Shown here: one piece after another, positions 17,176 through 26,231 of the stretch
How the letters are laid out: each line of letters opens with the position of its first letter
How positions within the stretch are numbered: the stretch's first letter is position 1
NCBI GenBank assembly: GCA_965202905.1
Contig: OZ241868.1
Location: 3,472,001 to 3,536,000 of the forward strand
Length of the DNA: 64,000 bases
Source: CAYFYS01 sp965202905
GTDB lineage: Bacteria > Pseudomonadota > Alphaproteobacteria > MPNO01
Reading direction: 5' to 3'
The notes under the pieces: generated by a model
Database searches by the model: none
Told to the model about the DNA's origin: nothing
What the model saw: the letters and a program-made list of their open reading frames with translations, nothing else
Translations under genes and position numbers: made by a program

Positions 17176-17205
17176 AGTCTTGGGCCCGTCAGTCTTGGGC
17201 CCGTC
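17176..17205. repeat. 15-bp tandem duplication before the LigI-like gene
   Basis: Two perfect copies of AGTCTTGGGCCCGTC (17176-17190, 17191-17205), ending 26 bp upstream of the start codon at 17232. Confidence 0.9.
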
Positions 17206-17231
17206 GCGCCGGAGAGAATGGAAACCGTATC

Positions 17232-18101
17232 GTGAAGACCTGCCAGCCGCCCGTCCGCGATGCCAGGACGCCGGCGACCGCGCTGCCCCAAGGGGCGTGC
17301 GACGCCCACTGCCATGTCTTCGGCCCGGCCGCGCGGTACCCCTATCATCCGGACCGGTCCTACACGCCGCCCGATGCGCCGGCCGCCGATCTGGCGCGGC
17401 TGCATGACGTGTTGGGGCTCGAGCGCGCGGTGATCGTCCAGGCGACCTGCCACGGCGCCGACAACCGGGCGATGCTCGATGCGATCGCCACCGCGCCCGA
17501 GCGCTATCGCGGAATCGCGATGGTCGATGAGAGCTTCCGGGACCGGGACTACGAGACACTCCACCAGGGCGGCGTGCGCGGCGTCAGGATGAGCTTCGCG
17601 CGCCATTTGAGCAGGCCGCCGGATTTTTCGCGCGTGCGTGCGGTGGCCGATCGGATCAGGCCGCTCGGCTGGCACCTCGTGCTCTATCTCGAAGCGGTCG
17701 ATGTGGTCGAGAACGCGGCCGAAATCGAAACCCTCGGCCTGCCGGTGGTGATCGACCATCTGGCCCGGGTGAAGGTGGCCGAAGGCCTCGAACAGGCCTC
17801 TTTTCGGCTCCTGCTGCGGTTCCTGGCCGAGGGCGATTTCTGGGTCAAGATCTCTTGCGCCGAGCGGCTGTCCGAGACCGGGCCGCCCTATGACGATGTC
17901 GTGCCGTTCGCGCAGGCGGTCATCGAGGCTGCGCCCGACCGGGTGCTATGGGGCACCGACTGGCCGCATCCCAACATCGCCGGGCCGATGCCCAATGACG
18001 GCGATCTGGTCGACCTGCTGCCCCGATACGCGCCCGATGCGGACTTGCTCCGCCGGATCGTCGCCGACAATCCGGCGCGGCTGTACGGATTTGCGGGCTG
18101 A
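17232..18101 (+). CDS. Amidohydrolase, 2-pyrone-4,6-dicarboxylate lactonase (LigI)-like
   Basis: TIM-barrel hydrolase of 289 residues, GTG start. The metal/active-site pattern is CDAHCHVFGP at the N-terminus, VIDHLARV in the middle and WGTDWPHPN near the C-terminus, as in LigI and related amidohydrolase-2 enzymes. LigI hydrolyses the lactone ring of 2-pyrone-4,6-dicarboxylate in the protocatechuate 4,5-cleavage route of lignin-derived aromatics. This fits the hydroxycinnamate-type cluster at 28.9-36.3 kb, but the exact lactone substrate is not proven. Confidence 0.75.
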   Translation: MKTCQPPVRDARTPATALPQGACDAHCHVFGPAARYPYHPDRSYTPPDAPAADLARLHDVLGLERAVIVQATCHGADNRAMLDAIATAPERYRGIAMVDESFRDRDYETLHQGGVRGVRMSFARHLSRPPDFSRVRAVADRIRPLGWHLVLYLEAVDVVENAAEIETLGLPVVIDHLARVKVAEGLEQASFRLLLRFLAEGDFWVKISCAERLSETGPPYDDVVPFAQAVIEAAPDRVLWGTDWPHPNIAGPMPNDGDLVDLLPRYAPDADLLRRIVADNPARLYGFAG

Positions 18102-18119
18102 AATTCGGGGGCCGGGTCC

Positions 18120-18737
18120 TTGCGGTGGCCGAATCCCGCCCGGCTGCGACGGGCTCTGCGGCAGGCCCTGCGGCGGTCGATGTCGCCGATCCTGTTCGGC
18201 GTGTGGCCGGTCACCCGGCTGTGGTACCGGAGTTGGGGCCTGCGGCTCGACGGCGGCCCCCGCGATCCGGTGTGGTATTTCGCCTATGGCTCCAACATGC
18301 ACCCGAGCGCGTTCTCCGACCGGCGCGGCATGCGGCCCAGCGACACCCGCCCCGGCCGCCTCCCGGGATACCGGCTGCGATTCAACCTGGACGGCTGGCC
18401 GCGCGGCAGGTCGGCGCCGGCGAACATCTGCGCGGACGCCGACGCCGAGGTGTGGGGCGTGCTCTACCGCATCACCCGGCGCGAGCTCGTCCGGCTCAAC
18501 GCGAGCGAAGGCGTGCCGGGCAGGGGCTACCGACCGGTGACGGTTCGCGCCGAGGACCGGGCGGGCCGAATGCTCCGGGCGTTCGCCTATGTCGCCCGCG
18601 GCAAGCCCTGCGACGGCAGGCCGTCGCTGCGCTACATCACGCTCATTCGCGACGGCGCGCGCCGCCACAACCTGCCGGACCACTGGCTCGCGCTGCTGGA
18701 CCGGGTGCCGCACGCCGGCGAGGGTCCGGACCGCTGA
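18120..18737 (+). CDS. Gamma-glutamylcyclotransferase-like protein
   Basis: Contains the GGCT fold signature FAYGSNM near residue 55 and a conserved acidic residue in LVRLNASEGV that serves as general base in family enzymes. 205 residues from a TTG start; an internal ATG at 18180 (SPILFGVW) would give 185 residues and also keep the domain. The first 45 residues are Arg-rich with one hydrophobic segment, possibly an amphipathic anchor. Family members act on gamma-glutamyl peptides or glutathione; substrate unknown. Confidence 0.75.
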   Translation: MRWPNPARLRRALRQALRRSMSPILFGVWPVTRLWYRSWGLRLDGGPRDPVWYFAYGSNMHPSAFSDRRGMRPSDTRPGRLPGYRLRFNLDGWPRGRSAPANICADADAEVWGVLYRITRRELVRLNASEGVPGRGYRPVTVRAEDRAGRMLRAFAYVARGKPCDGRPSLRYITLIRDGARRHNLPDHWLALLDRVPHAGEGPDR

Positions 18738-18936
18738 CCGCTCAGGCGGCCGCCCGTCCGCAGATTTCGAGATACATCCGGTGCGGCCGCCGGTCGGGAC
18801 GACCGCTGCCCGCGCAGACATCCGCGCCGGTTCCGCGGGCGGCCCGCATATGGACACGCCCCGCGACCGGGCCTAAGACTCGCCCATCGAGGCGCGCTGC
18901 TGCGATGCGGGCCCGAACCGAACGAGGAGAGACCAG

Positions 18937-19692
18937 ATGGGCAGATTGGACGGGCGGGTGGCGATCGTCACCGGCGGCGGGCGCGGCATCGGGGTGGCCT
19001 ATTGCAAGGCGCTGGCGGCCGAAGGCGCCAGCGTCGTGGTCAGCGACATCCTGGACACCGAGAACACGGTCAACATCATCAAGCAGGCCGGCGGAGAAGC
19101 AGTCGGCAACCATTGCGACGTCACCAGGCCCGAGGAAACCAGGGCGATGGTCGCCCAGGCGGTCGAGACCTACGGCAAGCTCGACATCATGGTCACCAAC
19201 GCGGCCCTGTTCGCCGACCTTCGGCAGCGCTCGTTCCTGGAGATCGACGAGGACGAATGGGACCGGGTGATGCGGATCAACACCCGCGGCGTGTTCAGCT
19301 GCGTCAAGGCCGCCGTGCCGGAGATGAAGAAGAACGGCTACGGCAAGATCATCAACATCGCCTCGGGCACGGTGTTCAAGGGCACGCCGATGATGCTGCA
19401 CTATGTCAGCTCCAAGGGCGCGATGGTCGCGTTTACCCGGTCGCTCGCGCGCGAGGTCGGCGATGACGGCATCAACGTGAACGCCATCGCGCCGGGGCTG
19501 ACGATGAGCGAGAAGGTCCTGACCGACGAGCAGTGGACGCGCATCCAGGCCGGCAACACCGCCAGCCGGGCGATCAAGCGCGAGGAAATCCCCGAGGATC
19601 TGCTGGGCGCGCTGATCTTCTTCTCGTCCTCGGACAGCGATTTCGTCACCGGCCAGACCATGGTCGTCGACGGCGGCTCGGCGATGCATTGA
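18937..19692 (+). CDS. SDR family NAD(P)-dependent oxidoreductase
   Basis: Classical short-chain dehydrogenase of 251 residues. Cofactor motif TGGGRGIG, NAA in place of NNAG, catalytic YVSSK, and the C-terminal FVTGQTMVVDGG. An AGGAGAGACC ribosome site precedes the ATG at 18937. It lies 126 bp upstream of a dctPQM TRAP operon on the same strand, suggesting it oxidises or reduces the imported compound. Substrate unknown. Confidence 0.9.
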   Translation: MGRLDGRVAIVTGGGRGIGVAYCKALAAEGASVVVSDILDTENTVNIIKQAGGEAVGNHCDVTRPEETRAMVAQAVETYGKLDIMVTNAALFADLRQRSFLEIDEDEWDRVMRINTRGVFSCVKAAVPEMKKNGYGKIINIASGTVFKGTPMMLHYVSSKGAMVAFTRSLAREVGDDGINVNAIAPGLTMSEKVLTDEQWTRIQAGNTASRAIKREEIPEDLLGALIFFSSSDSDFVTGQTMVVDGGSAMH

Positions 19693-19724
19693 GAATCGAG
19701 GGACGCTGAGGATCGAGGGACGCT
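19691..19724. repeat. 17-bp tandem duplication after the SDR stop
   Basis: Units 19691-19707 and 19708-19724 differ at one position and begin on the last base of the SDR stop codon. Confidence 0.85.
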
Positions 19725-19818
19725 CGTCCCGACATTGCGCCGGTCGCAAATTCGGGTCACGATGATCCGTTGGCAACCGAACGGTCCGGCGCGTTCGCCC
19801 GGGCAGAGGGAGGTAAGG

Positions 19819-20874
19819 ATGCGCAGGACCCTGAACAGGACCCTGAAACTGCTGGCGCCGATCGGCGCCGTGGCGGCGATGACCGCTTCCGGCGGCGCGG
19901 CAACCGCGCAGCAGACGCATACGCTCAAGATCGCCGTCTTCACGCCGAAAGTGTCTTCGGCGTCGCGCTGGTTCGAGAAGATGAAGAAGGAGGTCGCCGA
20001 GCGAAGCGGCGGCCGGCTCACGCTCGAGATCTTCTATGGCTCGTCGATGGGACCGATGCCGCGCCACTACGACCTGGCGCGCAAGGGCGTGGCCGACATG
20101 TCCTGGTTTCAGCACGGCGTGACGCCGGGGCGTTTCCCACTGACCGAGCTTACCCATTCGCCCTATCTCTTCCCGCCGGGCGCGAAGGGGTCGATCGTCG
20201 GCGCCCGGGTCGGGGCCGATCTGAAGGAACGCTATCTCGCGCCCGAGCACGCCAAGGTCGGCACAAGGATGATGTGGGTGGTGTTCAACCGGCCGTCCGG
20301 CGTCTACGACTCCGAAAAGCCGATCCGGTCCCTGGCCGACCTCAAGGGCCGGCGCTACCGGGCGCCGACCCCGACGGATGTGGTCATGATGAAGGAACTC
20401 GGCGCGTTGCCGATCGGGATGCCGGCGACCCACATGGCCGAATCGCTGCAGAAAGGCACCATCGACGGCGTCGTCACCGACCCGATGGGCATCTTCGCCT
20501 TCCGGCTGGGCGGGCTCGTCAAATATTACTCCAACATGTTCGTCTCGGTGATCAGCTTCGGGTTGGCCATGAATCCGAAATCCTACGACCGACTGCCCGG
20601 CGACCTGAAACCGCTGGTCGACGAAATGGGTGCCAAGCAGGCGGCCGTGGACTTCTCGACGCTGACCTGGGCGGACTTCCCGGTGTTCACCGGCTACATG
20701 AAGAAGATCGCTCTCGAGACAGTGCCGATGAGCGCGGCAGCGGACGCCAACATGCGGGACTTGGCCGAACGCGTGATCGCCCGCAAGATCGACGAGCTCG
20801 AGAAGAAGGGGCTGCCGGCCCGCGAGGTATACGGCAAGATGAAGTCTCTGTCGGCCAAATACGCCGGCCAATAG
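19819..20874 (+). CDS. dctP: TRAP transporter substrate-binding protein DctP
   Basis: Periplasmic component of a tripartite ATP-independent transporter, 351 residues. Signal peptide: MRRTLNRTLKLLAPIGAVAA, cleavage near TAQ. The DctP fold shows in FYGSSMGPMPRHYDLARKGV and DLKGRRYRAPTPTDVVMMKE, the latter holding the Arg that usually binds the substrate carboxylate. ATG 19819 follows GGAGGTAAGG. First gene of dctP-dctQ-dctM. Carboxylate-type ligand expected; identity unknown. Confidence 0.92.
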   Translation: MRRTLNRTLKLLAPIGAVAAMTASGGAATAQQTHTLKIAVFTPKVSSASRWFEKMKKEVAERSGGRLTLEIFYGSSMGPMPRHYDLARKGVADMSWFQHGVTPGRFPLTELTHSPYLFPPGAKGSIVGARVGADLKERYLAPEHAKVGTRMMWVVFNRPSGVYDSEKPIRSLADLKGRRYRAPTPTDVVMMKELGALPIGMPATHMAESLQKGTIDGVVTDPMGIFAFRLGGLVKYYSNMFVSVISFGLAMNPKSYDRLPGDLKPLVDEMGAKQAAVDFSTLTWADFPVFTGYMKKIALETVPMSAAADANMRDLAERVIARKIDELEKKGLPAREVYGKMKSLSAKYAGQ

Positions 20875-20880
20875 CGCGCG

Positions 20881-21369
20881 GTGGCGGTCGGCTTCATCGG
20901 CGCTGCGGCGCGGTTCCTCACCCGTGTCGCAGCGCTGTTCCTGCTCGCGATGGTGGCGCTCAACGTCGCCGATGTCGGGCTGCGCTCGGGCTTCAACGCG
21001 CCGATCTTCGGCACTTACGAGATCATCGAGCTGTTACTTGCCGCGGTCGTCTTCCTCGCCATTCCCGACGCCTTTCTGCGCGGTCAGCACATCACGATCG
21101 AGCTGATCGATCAGGTGGCGCCGCCGCGCGCGGTCGAATGGCTGCAGGCGTTCGGCCTGTTCGCCGCCTTGGCGTTCGTCGGATTGCTGGCTTATCACAT
21201 GATCGAGCCGGCGCTCGAATTCGTCGAATTCAACGACGTGACCGTCGACCTTCAGATACCCGTGATCTGGAAGGCGTCGCTGGCTCTGGCCGGCATCGGC
21301 TTCTCGGTTCTGGCCGTGGCGGCGGTTTTCCTGCGCGATCTGGCGAAAGCCGTCGGACGCGTCGAATGA
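20881..21369 (+). CDS. dctQ: TRAP transporter small permease DctQ
   Basis: Four-helix membrane subunit of 162 residues; GTG start six bases after the dctP stop. Conserved segments include VADVGLRSGFNAPIFGTYEI in the first half and HITIELI in the middle, as usual for DctQ. Its stop overlaps the dctM start by four bases (ATGA). Confidence 0.9.
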   Translation: MAVGFIGAAARFLTRVAALFLLAMVALNVADVGLRSGFNAPIFGTYEIIELLLAAVVFLAIPDAFLRGQHITIELIDQVAPPRAVEWLQAFGLFAALAFVGLLAYHMIEPALEFVEFNDVTVDLQIPVIWKASLALAGIGFSVLAVAAVFLRDLAKAVGRVE

Positions 21370-22670
21370 CGCCGCAGGAGATCGGCGCGCTCGGCATCGT
21401 TGCGCTCGTGCTGATGACCTTCGCGCGAGTCCCGCTCGGCGCGGCGATGGGTCTGGTCGGCCTGGTCGGCTACGCCGCGATCGACGGGTGGGAGCGGGCG
21501 TTCATCGTCTTCGGCGAGACCCCGTACGGGCTGACGCTCTACGCGTTCTCGGTGCTGCCGCTGTTCATCCTGATGGGCAGCGTGGCGACGCGCGCGGGCA
21601 TGTCGCGGGAGTTGTTCGCCGCCGCCAACGCGATCTTCGCGGGCCGGCGCGGCGCGCTGCCGATGGCGACGATCGGCGCCTGCGCGGGATTCTCGGCGAT
21701 CAGCGGCTCCTCGCTCGCCACGGCGGCCACCTTCACCCAGATCGCGGTCCCCGAGATGCGGCGGTTCGGCTACGACGAGCGTCTGGCGACGGGCTCGGTC
21801 GCCGCGGGTGGCACGCTCGGCATCCTGATTCCGCCTTCGGTGATCATGGTGATCTACGCGCTCGCCGCCGAGGAGTCGGTGCCGGCGCTGTTCGCGGCCG
21901 GCATGATCCCGGGCCTCATCCTGACGTTGCTGTTCGTCGTCGTGATATGGGCGGTCGTCCGGCTGCGCCCCGATTGGGCGCCGGTGAGCGCGCGCATGGC
22001 GTGGCGCGACCGTCTGGTCGCCGCGCTCGCGATGTGGAAGCTGCTCGTCCTGTTCGGGCTGGCCGTGGGCGGCATCTACACCGGATGGTTCAGCCCGACC
22101 GAGGCGGCCGGCGTCGCCTCGTTCGCCGCCATCGTGATTGCCGTCGGCACCCGCCAGCTCGACCTCGAAGGCTTCATCGAATCGGTCATGGAGACGCTGC
22201 GCACCACGGCGATGCTGATGTTCATCATCATCGGCGCCTGGATCTTCGCCTACTTCGTGGTGCAGACCCGGGTGCCGGTTGCGCTGGTCGAGTTGATCGA
22301 GTTTTTCGGGCTTCCGGGTTGGGGCGTGATCCTGATCATCCTCGCCTTCTATATCATCCTGGGATGCGTGCTGGAATCGGTGGCGATCATCCTGGTCACG
22401 GTTCCGGTCTTCCTGCCCGTGGTCATCGCGCTCGGCTACGACAAGGTGTGGTACGGTGTCTTGATGGTGGTCGTCGTCGAGGTCGGGCTGATCACCCCGC
22501 CGGTCGGGCTCAACATCTTCGTCATCCGCGCCCAGCTCCCGGACGTGGCGCTGGGCACGGTGTTTCGGGGCATCGGCCCGTTCCTGATCGCCGACGCGGT
22601 GCTGATCGGGCTCTTGCTGCTTTTCCCCGGGCTCGCGCTGTGGTTGCCCGGCGTCCTGTTCGGGTCCTGA
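21366..22670 (+). CDS. dctM: TRAP transporter large permease DctM
   Basis: Transport subunit of 434 residues with about twelve hydrophobic segments. Family hallmarks: LPLFILMGSVATRAGMSREL, GFSAISGSSLATAATFTQIA and GGTLGILIPPSVIMVIYALA in the N-half, and EVGLITPPVGLNIFVI near the end. Uses the sodium gradient to import the DctP-bound ligand. Translationally coupled to dctQ; followed 47 bp later by a RidA gene. Confidence 0.95.
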   Translation: MTPQEIGALGIVALVLMTFARVPLGAAMGLVGLVGYAAIDGWERAFIVFGETPYGLTLYAFSVLPLFILMGSVATRAGMSRELFAAANAIFAGRRGALPMATIGACAGFSAISGSSLATAATFTQIAVPEMRRFGYDERLATGSVAAGGTLGILIPPSVIMVIYALAAEESVPALFAAGMIPGLILTLLFVVVIWAVVRLRPDWAPVSARMAWRDRLVAALAMWKLLVLFGLAVGGIYTGWFSPTEAAGVASFAAIVIAVGTRQLDLEGFIESVMETLRTTAMLMFIIIGAWIFAYFVVQTRVPVALVELIEFFGLPGWGVILIILAFYIILGCVLESVAIILVTVPVFLPVVIALGYDKVWYGVLMVVVVEVGLITPPVGLNIFVIRAQLPDVALGTVFRGIGPFLIADAVLIGLLLLFPGLALWLPGVLFGS

Positions 22671-22680
22671 GCGACGGCCG

Positions 22681-22702
22681 CCGCTCACCGTCCGCTCACC
22701 GT
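22681..22702. repeat. 11-bp tandem duplication between dctM and ridA
   Basis: CCGCTCACCGT occurs twice in perfect tandem (22681-22691, 22692-22702), ending 15 bp before the RidA start. Confidence 0.85.
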
Positions 22703-22717
22703 CATCGAGGATCGGGA

Positions 22718-23113
22718 ATGGCCGCATTGCTGTTTCACATGGCTACCGGGGCGCCGAGCCCGGTGGCGCCGTACAGCCACGCCGTCGAGGCCGACGGCTG
22801 GGTGCTGGTCACCGGTCAGATGCCCAACGATCCCGCCGACGAGGCCGCGCCCCTGCCGCCGACCATCGAGGGCCAGACCCGGAACGTGATGGCCAACCTC
22901 CAGACGGTGCTCGCCTCGCTCGATCTCGGGCTCGAGCACGTGGCGATGACGCGCGTCTATCTGACCCGTTTCAAGGAGGATTACGCGGCGATGAACGAGG
23001 TCTATCGCGGCTGTTTCGCGCCCGGCCGGCTGCCTGCGCGGACATGCATCGGCGTCACCGGACTCGCGCTCGACGCCCGGATCGAGATCGACCTCCTGGC
23101 GCGCCGGCCATAG
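22718..23113 (+). CDS. RidA (YjgF/YER057c/UK114) family protein
   Basis: 131 residues. The family pattern GAPSPVAPYSHAVEADGWVL, VTGQMPND and the C-terminal PARTCIGVTGLALDARIEID with its conserved Arg are all present. RidA enzymes deaminate reactive enamine/imine intermediates, while relatives in catabolic clusters act on pathway-specific substrates. Placement at the end of SDR-dctPQM suggests the transported compound is nitrogenous or generates an enamine. That link is inference. Confidence 0.9.
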   Translation: MAALLFHMATGAPSPVAPYSHAVEADGWVLVTGQMPNDPADEAAPLPPTIEGQTRNVMANLQTVLASLDLGLEHVAMTRVYLTRFKEDYAAMNEVYRGCFAPGRLPARTCIGVTGLALDARIEIDLLARRP

Positions 23114-23237
23114 GTCGGTTCGAGGCCGGTGCGCCGAGACCCGGCCTTGGCGCAGGGCCCGCCGCGTCCGGCCGGCCCCCGCCCGCGCAGCGCAAATGGA
23201 TGCCGGTTCCGGACGGACCTCCCTGGTGGGCCTCCTT

Positions 23238-23399
23238 GGTGGATCAACCGAGACATTCGAATCCCCCGGCTGAATCCCCCGGCCCCCCGGCCGATGATGA
23301 TCCGGCGACCACGACGCATTCGAATGTCTCGATGAGTCGATCCATCGACATAAACCAGCGGTTCGAAGCGGTGGTTCGAAGCGAGAGATTCGAACCACT
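23238..23399 (+). repeat. Palindromic intergenic element, copy A (long form)
   Basis: 162 bp. Contains a perfect 13-bp inverted repeat (GAGACATTCGAAT and its complement) around a GC-rich core, and a terminal hairpin ending TTCGAACCACT. Compared with copies C and D the core has an extra block, where ATTCGAATCCCCCGGC is partly duplicated, and the terminal hairpin has a doubled left arm. It fills the space between the convergent RidA and ABC permease genes; the base after its last T completes the permease TAG stop codon (23398-23400). Confidence 0.9.
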
Positions 23400-24180
23400 A
23401 GTGGGAATGAGACGGCCGCCAGGCAAAGGCCCTGGCTTCGATCCTTGCGAACACGGCGTGCTCCAGCGCGAGCATCATGATGACGAACAGCACGACCCAG
23501 GCCAGCACCTGCTCCATGGAGAACTGCTCGAACCAGAAGAAGAACATGTAGCCGATGCCGAACTTGATGCCGAATGTCTCCGCGAGCGCCACGATCTTCC
23601 ACGTCATGCCGAAGGCGAAGCGGAAGGCCGAGAAGATGTAGGGCATGAGCTGCGGCAGATAGACCTTCCGCACCAGCATCCGCTTCTGCGCCTTGAACGA
23701 CTTGGCCATGTCGAGCAGCGATTTGTCCATCGCCTTGGCGCCCTGGAAGACGTTCACCGCGACGAACGGCGTGACCACGCCCATGACCGCGACCAGGCTG
23801 CCGACCTCGTTGAAGCCGAACCACAACACGGCGAGGAAGACCATCAGGATCGTCGGCATGGTCAGCGCGAGTGGGATCAGGGCCATCAGCGAGCTCTCGA
23901 AGATCTTGCGCAGCCCCATCGCCAACCCGATCCCGATACCGACCACCATGGCGGCGAGGAACGTGATGAAGATCCGCGCCATCGTGATGCCGATGTGGAA
24001 ATAGGCCGAATGGCCTTCCGGCCCGTCGGTGACGAGATTGGTGAAGATGGTCTGGAAGATCAGCCACGGCCCGGGCAGGATCTCGGCGTCGTTCATGAGA
24101 ATCGCCGTCGCCCACCAAGCGGCGACGAGCACGAGGATCGAGCCCGCCCGGAGCGCAAAAGCCGTCGCACGGGCGCTCAT
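23398..24180 (-). CDS. ABC transporter permease, SsuC/TauC/NrtB type (second permease)
   Basis: Inner-membrane permease of 260 residues, about six hydrophobic segments. The binding-protein-dependent EAA-type loop is in NVFQGAKAMDKSLLDMAKSF followed by the LPQLMPYIFSAFRFAFGMTW stretch. Similar in architecture to the permease at 25447-26217, so the transporter probably uses a heterodimer. Start overlaps the ATPase stop (ATGA). Its TAG stop is formed at the end of palindromic element copy A. Confidence 0.9.
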   Translation of the reverse strand: MSARATAFALRAGSILVLVAAWWATAILMNDAEILPGPWLIFQTIFTNLVTDGPEGHSAYFHIGITMARIFITFLAAMVVGIGIGLAMGLRKIFESSLMALIPLALTMPTILMVFLAVLWFGFNEVGSLVAVMGVVTPFVAVNVFQGAKAMDKSLLDMAKSFKAQKRMLVRKVYLPQLMPYIFSAFRFAFGMTWKIVALAETFGIKFGIGYMFFFWFEQFSMEQVLAWVVLFVIMMLALEHAVFARIEARAFAWRPSHSH

Positions 24181-24971
24181 GACGCCGCCTCTTCATCCAG
24201 GACGCTGAAGAACTCCCGGACCAGCTCCTTCTCCATGTCGAAGATCTGCGGATCCTCGGGCTTGCGCGGCCGTGGGATGTCGACTTCGATATGCTTGAAG
24301 ATCCGGGCGGGCCTGGTGCTCATCATGTAGATGTGATCGGACAGGAAGACGGCCTCTCCCAGGTCATGGGTGACGAACAGGATCGTCGTCTTCGCCCGTT
24401 CCAGGATGCCCATCAGATCGAAGCGCATCTTGCGCGCTGTGATCTCGTCGAGATGGCTGAACGGCTCGTCCATCAGCAGGATGTCGGGCTCGATCGCAAG
24501 GGCGCGCGCGATCGCGACGCGCTGCTGCATACCGCCCGACAGGTTCAGCGGGAAGTTTTTCTGCTGGCCCTCCAGCCCGACCATGTCGAGATAAGTCTTG
24601 ACCAGCCCGTCCCACCGCTCGCGCGGGATCTCCTGCGCTTCCAGCGCGAAATGGATGTTGCCTTCCACCGTCAGCCAGTTGAGCAAGCGGGCGCTCTGGA
24701 AGACATAACCGGTCCTCGGCTCGGTTGTGCCCATCCCGGCCTTGGGATGCACGGTGATCGAGCCGCCGTCGTCGGGGTCATGGGTCTCGATACCGGCGAT
24801 GATGTTCAGCAGGGTCGACTTGCCGCAGCCCGAGGGCCCGACGATGCTGGCGAACGAGCCCTCGTCCACGCCCAGGCTGACAGTGTCCAGGACGACGAAT
24901 TTTTCTTCGCTCCCTCCGGGAACGGCGAACCTCTTCGTCAGCTTGTCTACCGAAACGATTCTCGTCGACAT
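24177..24971 (-). CDS. ABC transporter ATP-binding protein, SsuB/TauB type
   Basis: 264 residues. Walker A GPSGCGKST, Q-loop YVFQSARLLNWLTV, signature LSGGMQQRVAIARAL, Walker B DILLMDEPFSHLDE and H-loop VTHDLGEAVFLSDHI are intact. Belongs to the nitrate/sulfonate/taurine import class. It lies between the two permease genes of the system and is separated from the upstream permease by a 475-bp gap, so it may have its own promoter. Confidence 0.93.
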   Translation of the reverse strand: MSTRIVSVDKLTKRFAVPGGSEEKFVVLDTVSLGVDEGSFASIVGPSGCGKSTLLNIIAGIETHDPDDGGSITVHPKAGMGTTEPRTGYVFQSARLLNWLTVEGNIHFALEAQEIPRERWDGLVKTYLDMVGLEGQQKNFPLNLSGGMQQRVAIARALAIEPDILLMDEPFSHLDEITARKMRFDLMGILERAKTTILFVTHDLGEAVFLSDHIYMMSTRPARIFKHIEVDIPRPRKPEDPQIFDMEKELVREFFSVLDEEAAS

Positions 24972-25446
24972 CCCACCCTACTTAGGTATCTGGCCCAAAA
25001 CGAATCGAGCGATTCCAGTCGGTTGCGCTTCGCTGGCTGTAACATGCGAGATGAAGTCGCGCGCCCGAAATATGCGCGCGACGGGCCGGGCCATGCAAGC
25101 GGCCCGACCGATGGGGGGATGGGGGGCGTCCGCCTCCCCTTGCGCCCCGCCGAGGCCCTGTCCTTGATCGAGCCCTGTCCTCGATCGAGCCTTGGACCAG
25201 CACGAACGACGAACCTGCGCGAGGCGGCCGATGCCGTCGCGTCCGCCTCGCCTCGACCGACGCCGGCGGCCGGCCGATCGCGCGCCGGTCCACGGCGCCG
25301 ATCGCCGGGACCACGCCTGGCCAAGGACGTCGAGGGCGCTATCGCCGGCGCCCCGGCGCGGATCTCGATCGCAGGCGTCCGACTCCCGACCCGGAGACCG
25401 GCAAGAGATTGAAATTGGACGATTCATTTCGGCCGGACTCTTGGAC
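24972..25446. other. 475-bp gap inside the SsuABC-like cluster
   Basis: No gene is recognised. It contains an 8-bp perfect hairpin (GTCGCGCG / CGCGCGAC, 25056-25082, 11-nt loop) without a U-tract, which may affect expression of the leftward ATPase gene, and a 17-bp tandem duplication at 25155-25188. Confidence 0.5.
25155..25188. repeat. 17-bp tandem duplication in the ABC-cluster gap
   Basis: GCCCTGTCCTTGATCGA and a one-mismatch copy in tandem (25155-25171, 25172-25188). Confidence 0.85.
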
Positions 25447-26217
25447 CTACGTCGCAAACTTGTGGCGCCAGGCGAAGGTTCGATTCTCCCATATCCGGAA
25501 CACCAGGAGGTCGATCGCCACCATCAGCACCATGAAACTGATGCCCCAGGCGAGCATCATATCGACGCGGGTATCCTCGAACCAGAAGGTCAGTTGCTGG
25601 CCGACCCCGCTGGACACGCCGAAGGCCTCGCCGACCAGGGCGATCTTCCACGACAGCGACAGCGCGATCCTGAGGGCCGAGAAGAGATAGGGCATGAGCT
25701 GGGGAATGATCACCTTCCAGATCATCAGCTTCCGGTTGGCCTTGTAGACCCTGCCCATGTCGATCAGGTTCTTCTCCACCGCCTTGGTGCCTTCCCAGAC
25801 GTTCATGGACACGAACGGGAAGACGATCAGCACGATGGTGAGGATCGGCGCGACCTCGGAGAGCCCGAACCAGAGCACGGCGAGAAACGCCCAGCAGATC
25901 GCCGGAAACGTCAATAGAACCATGATCCAGCTGTCGAGGAACGCCTCGAAATTGCGCTTCAACCCCATCAGCAGCCCGAGCGCGGTGCCGATGACCATGG
26001 AGAGAATCAGACCCTCCAGGATCCGGAGCACGGTCTGTCCCACCACGAGGTAGGTTGCGGGATCTCCATACACCAGAAAGACCCGCTCCAGGAGGACGAG
26101 CGGGCCCGGCAGGAAGACCGGCAGGAAGAACTGGGACACCCACTGCCACAGCGCGACAGCGCCGATGACGGTCAGGATCCCCGGCCAGGCGCCCGGCTTG
26201 AAGATCTTTTCGCGCAC
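25447..26217 (-). CDS. ABC transporter permease, SsuC/TauC/NrtB type (first permease)
   Basis: 256 residues, about six transmembrane segments. The cytoplasmic EAA loop region reads MNVWEGTKAVEKNLIDMGRV then KVIIPQLMPYLFSALRIALS. Starts 14 bp after the binding-protein stop in the same direction. Pairs with the second permease at 23398-24180. Confidence 0.9.
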   Translation of the reverse strand: MREKIFKPGAWPGILTVIGAVALWQWVSQFFLPVFLPGPLVLLERVFLVYGDPATYLVVGQTVLRILEGLILSMVIGTALGLLMGLKRNFEAFLDSWIMVLLTFPAICWAFLAVLWFGLSEVAPILTIVLIVFPFVSMNVWEGTKAVEKNLIDMGRVYKANRKLMIWKVIIPQLMPYLFSALRIALSLSWKIALVGEAFGVSSGVGQQLTFWFEDTRVDMMLAWGISFMVLMVAIDLLVFRIWENRTFAWRHKFAT

Positions 26218-26231
26218 GCAGGACGACCCTT

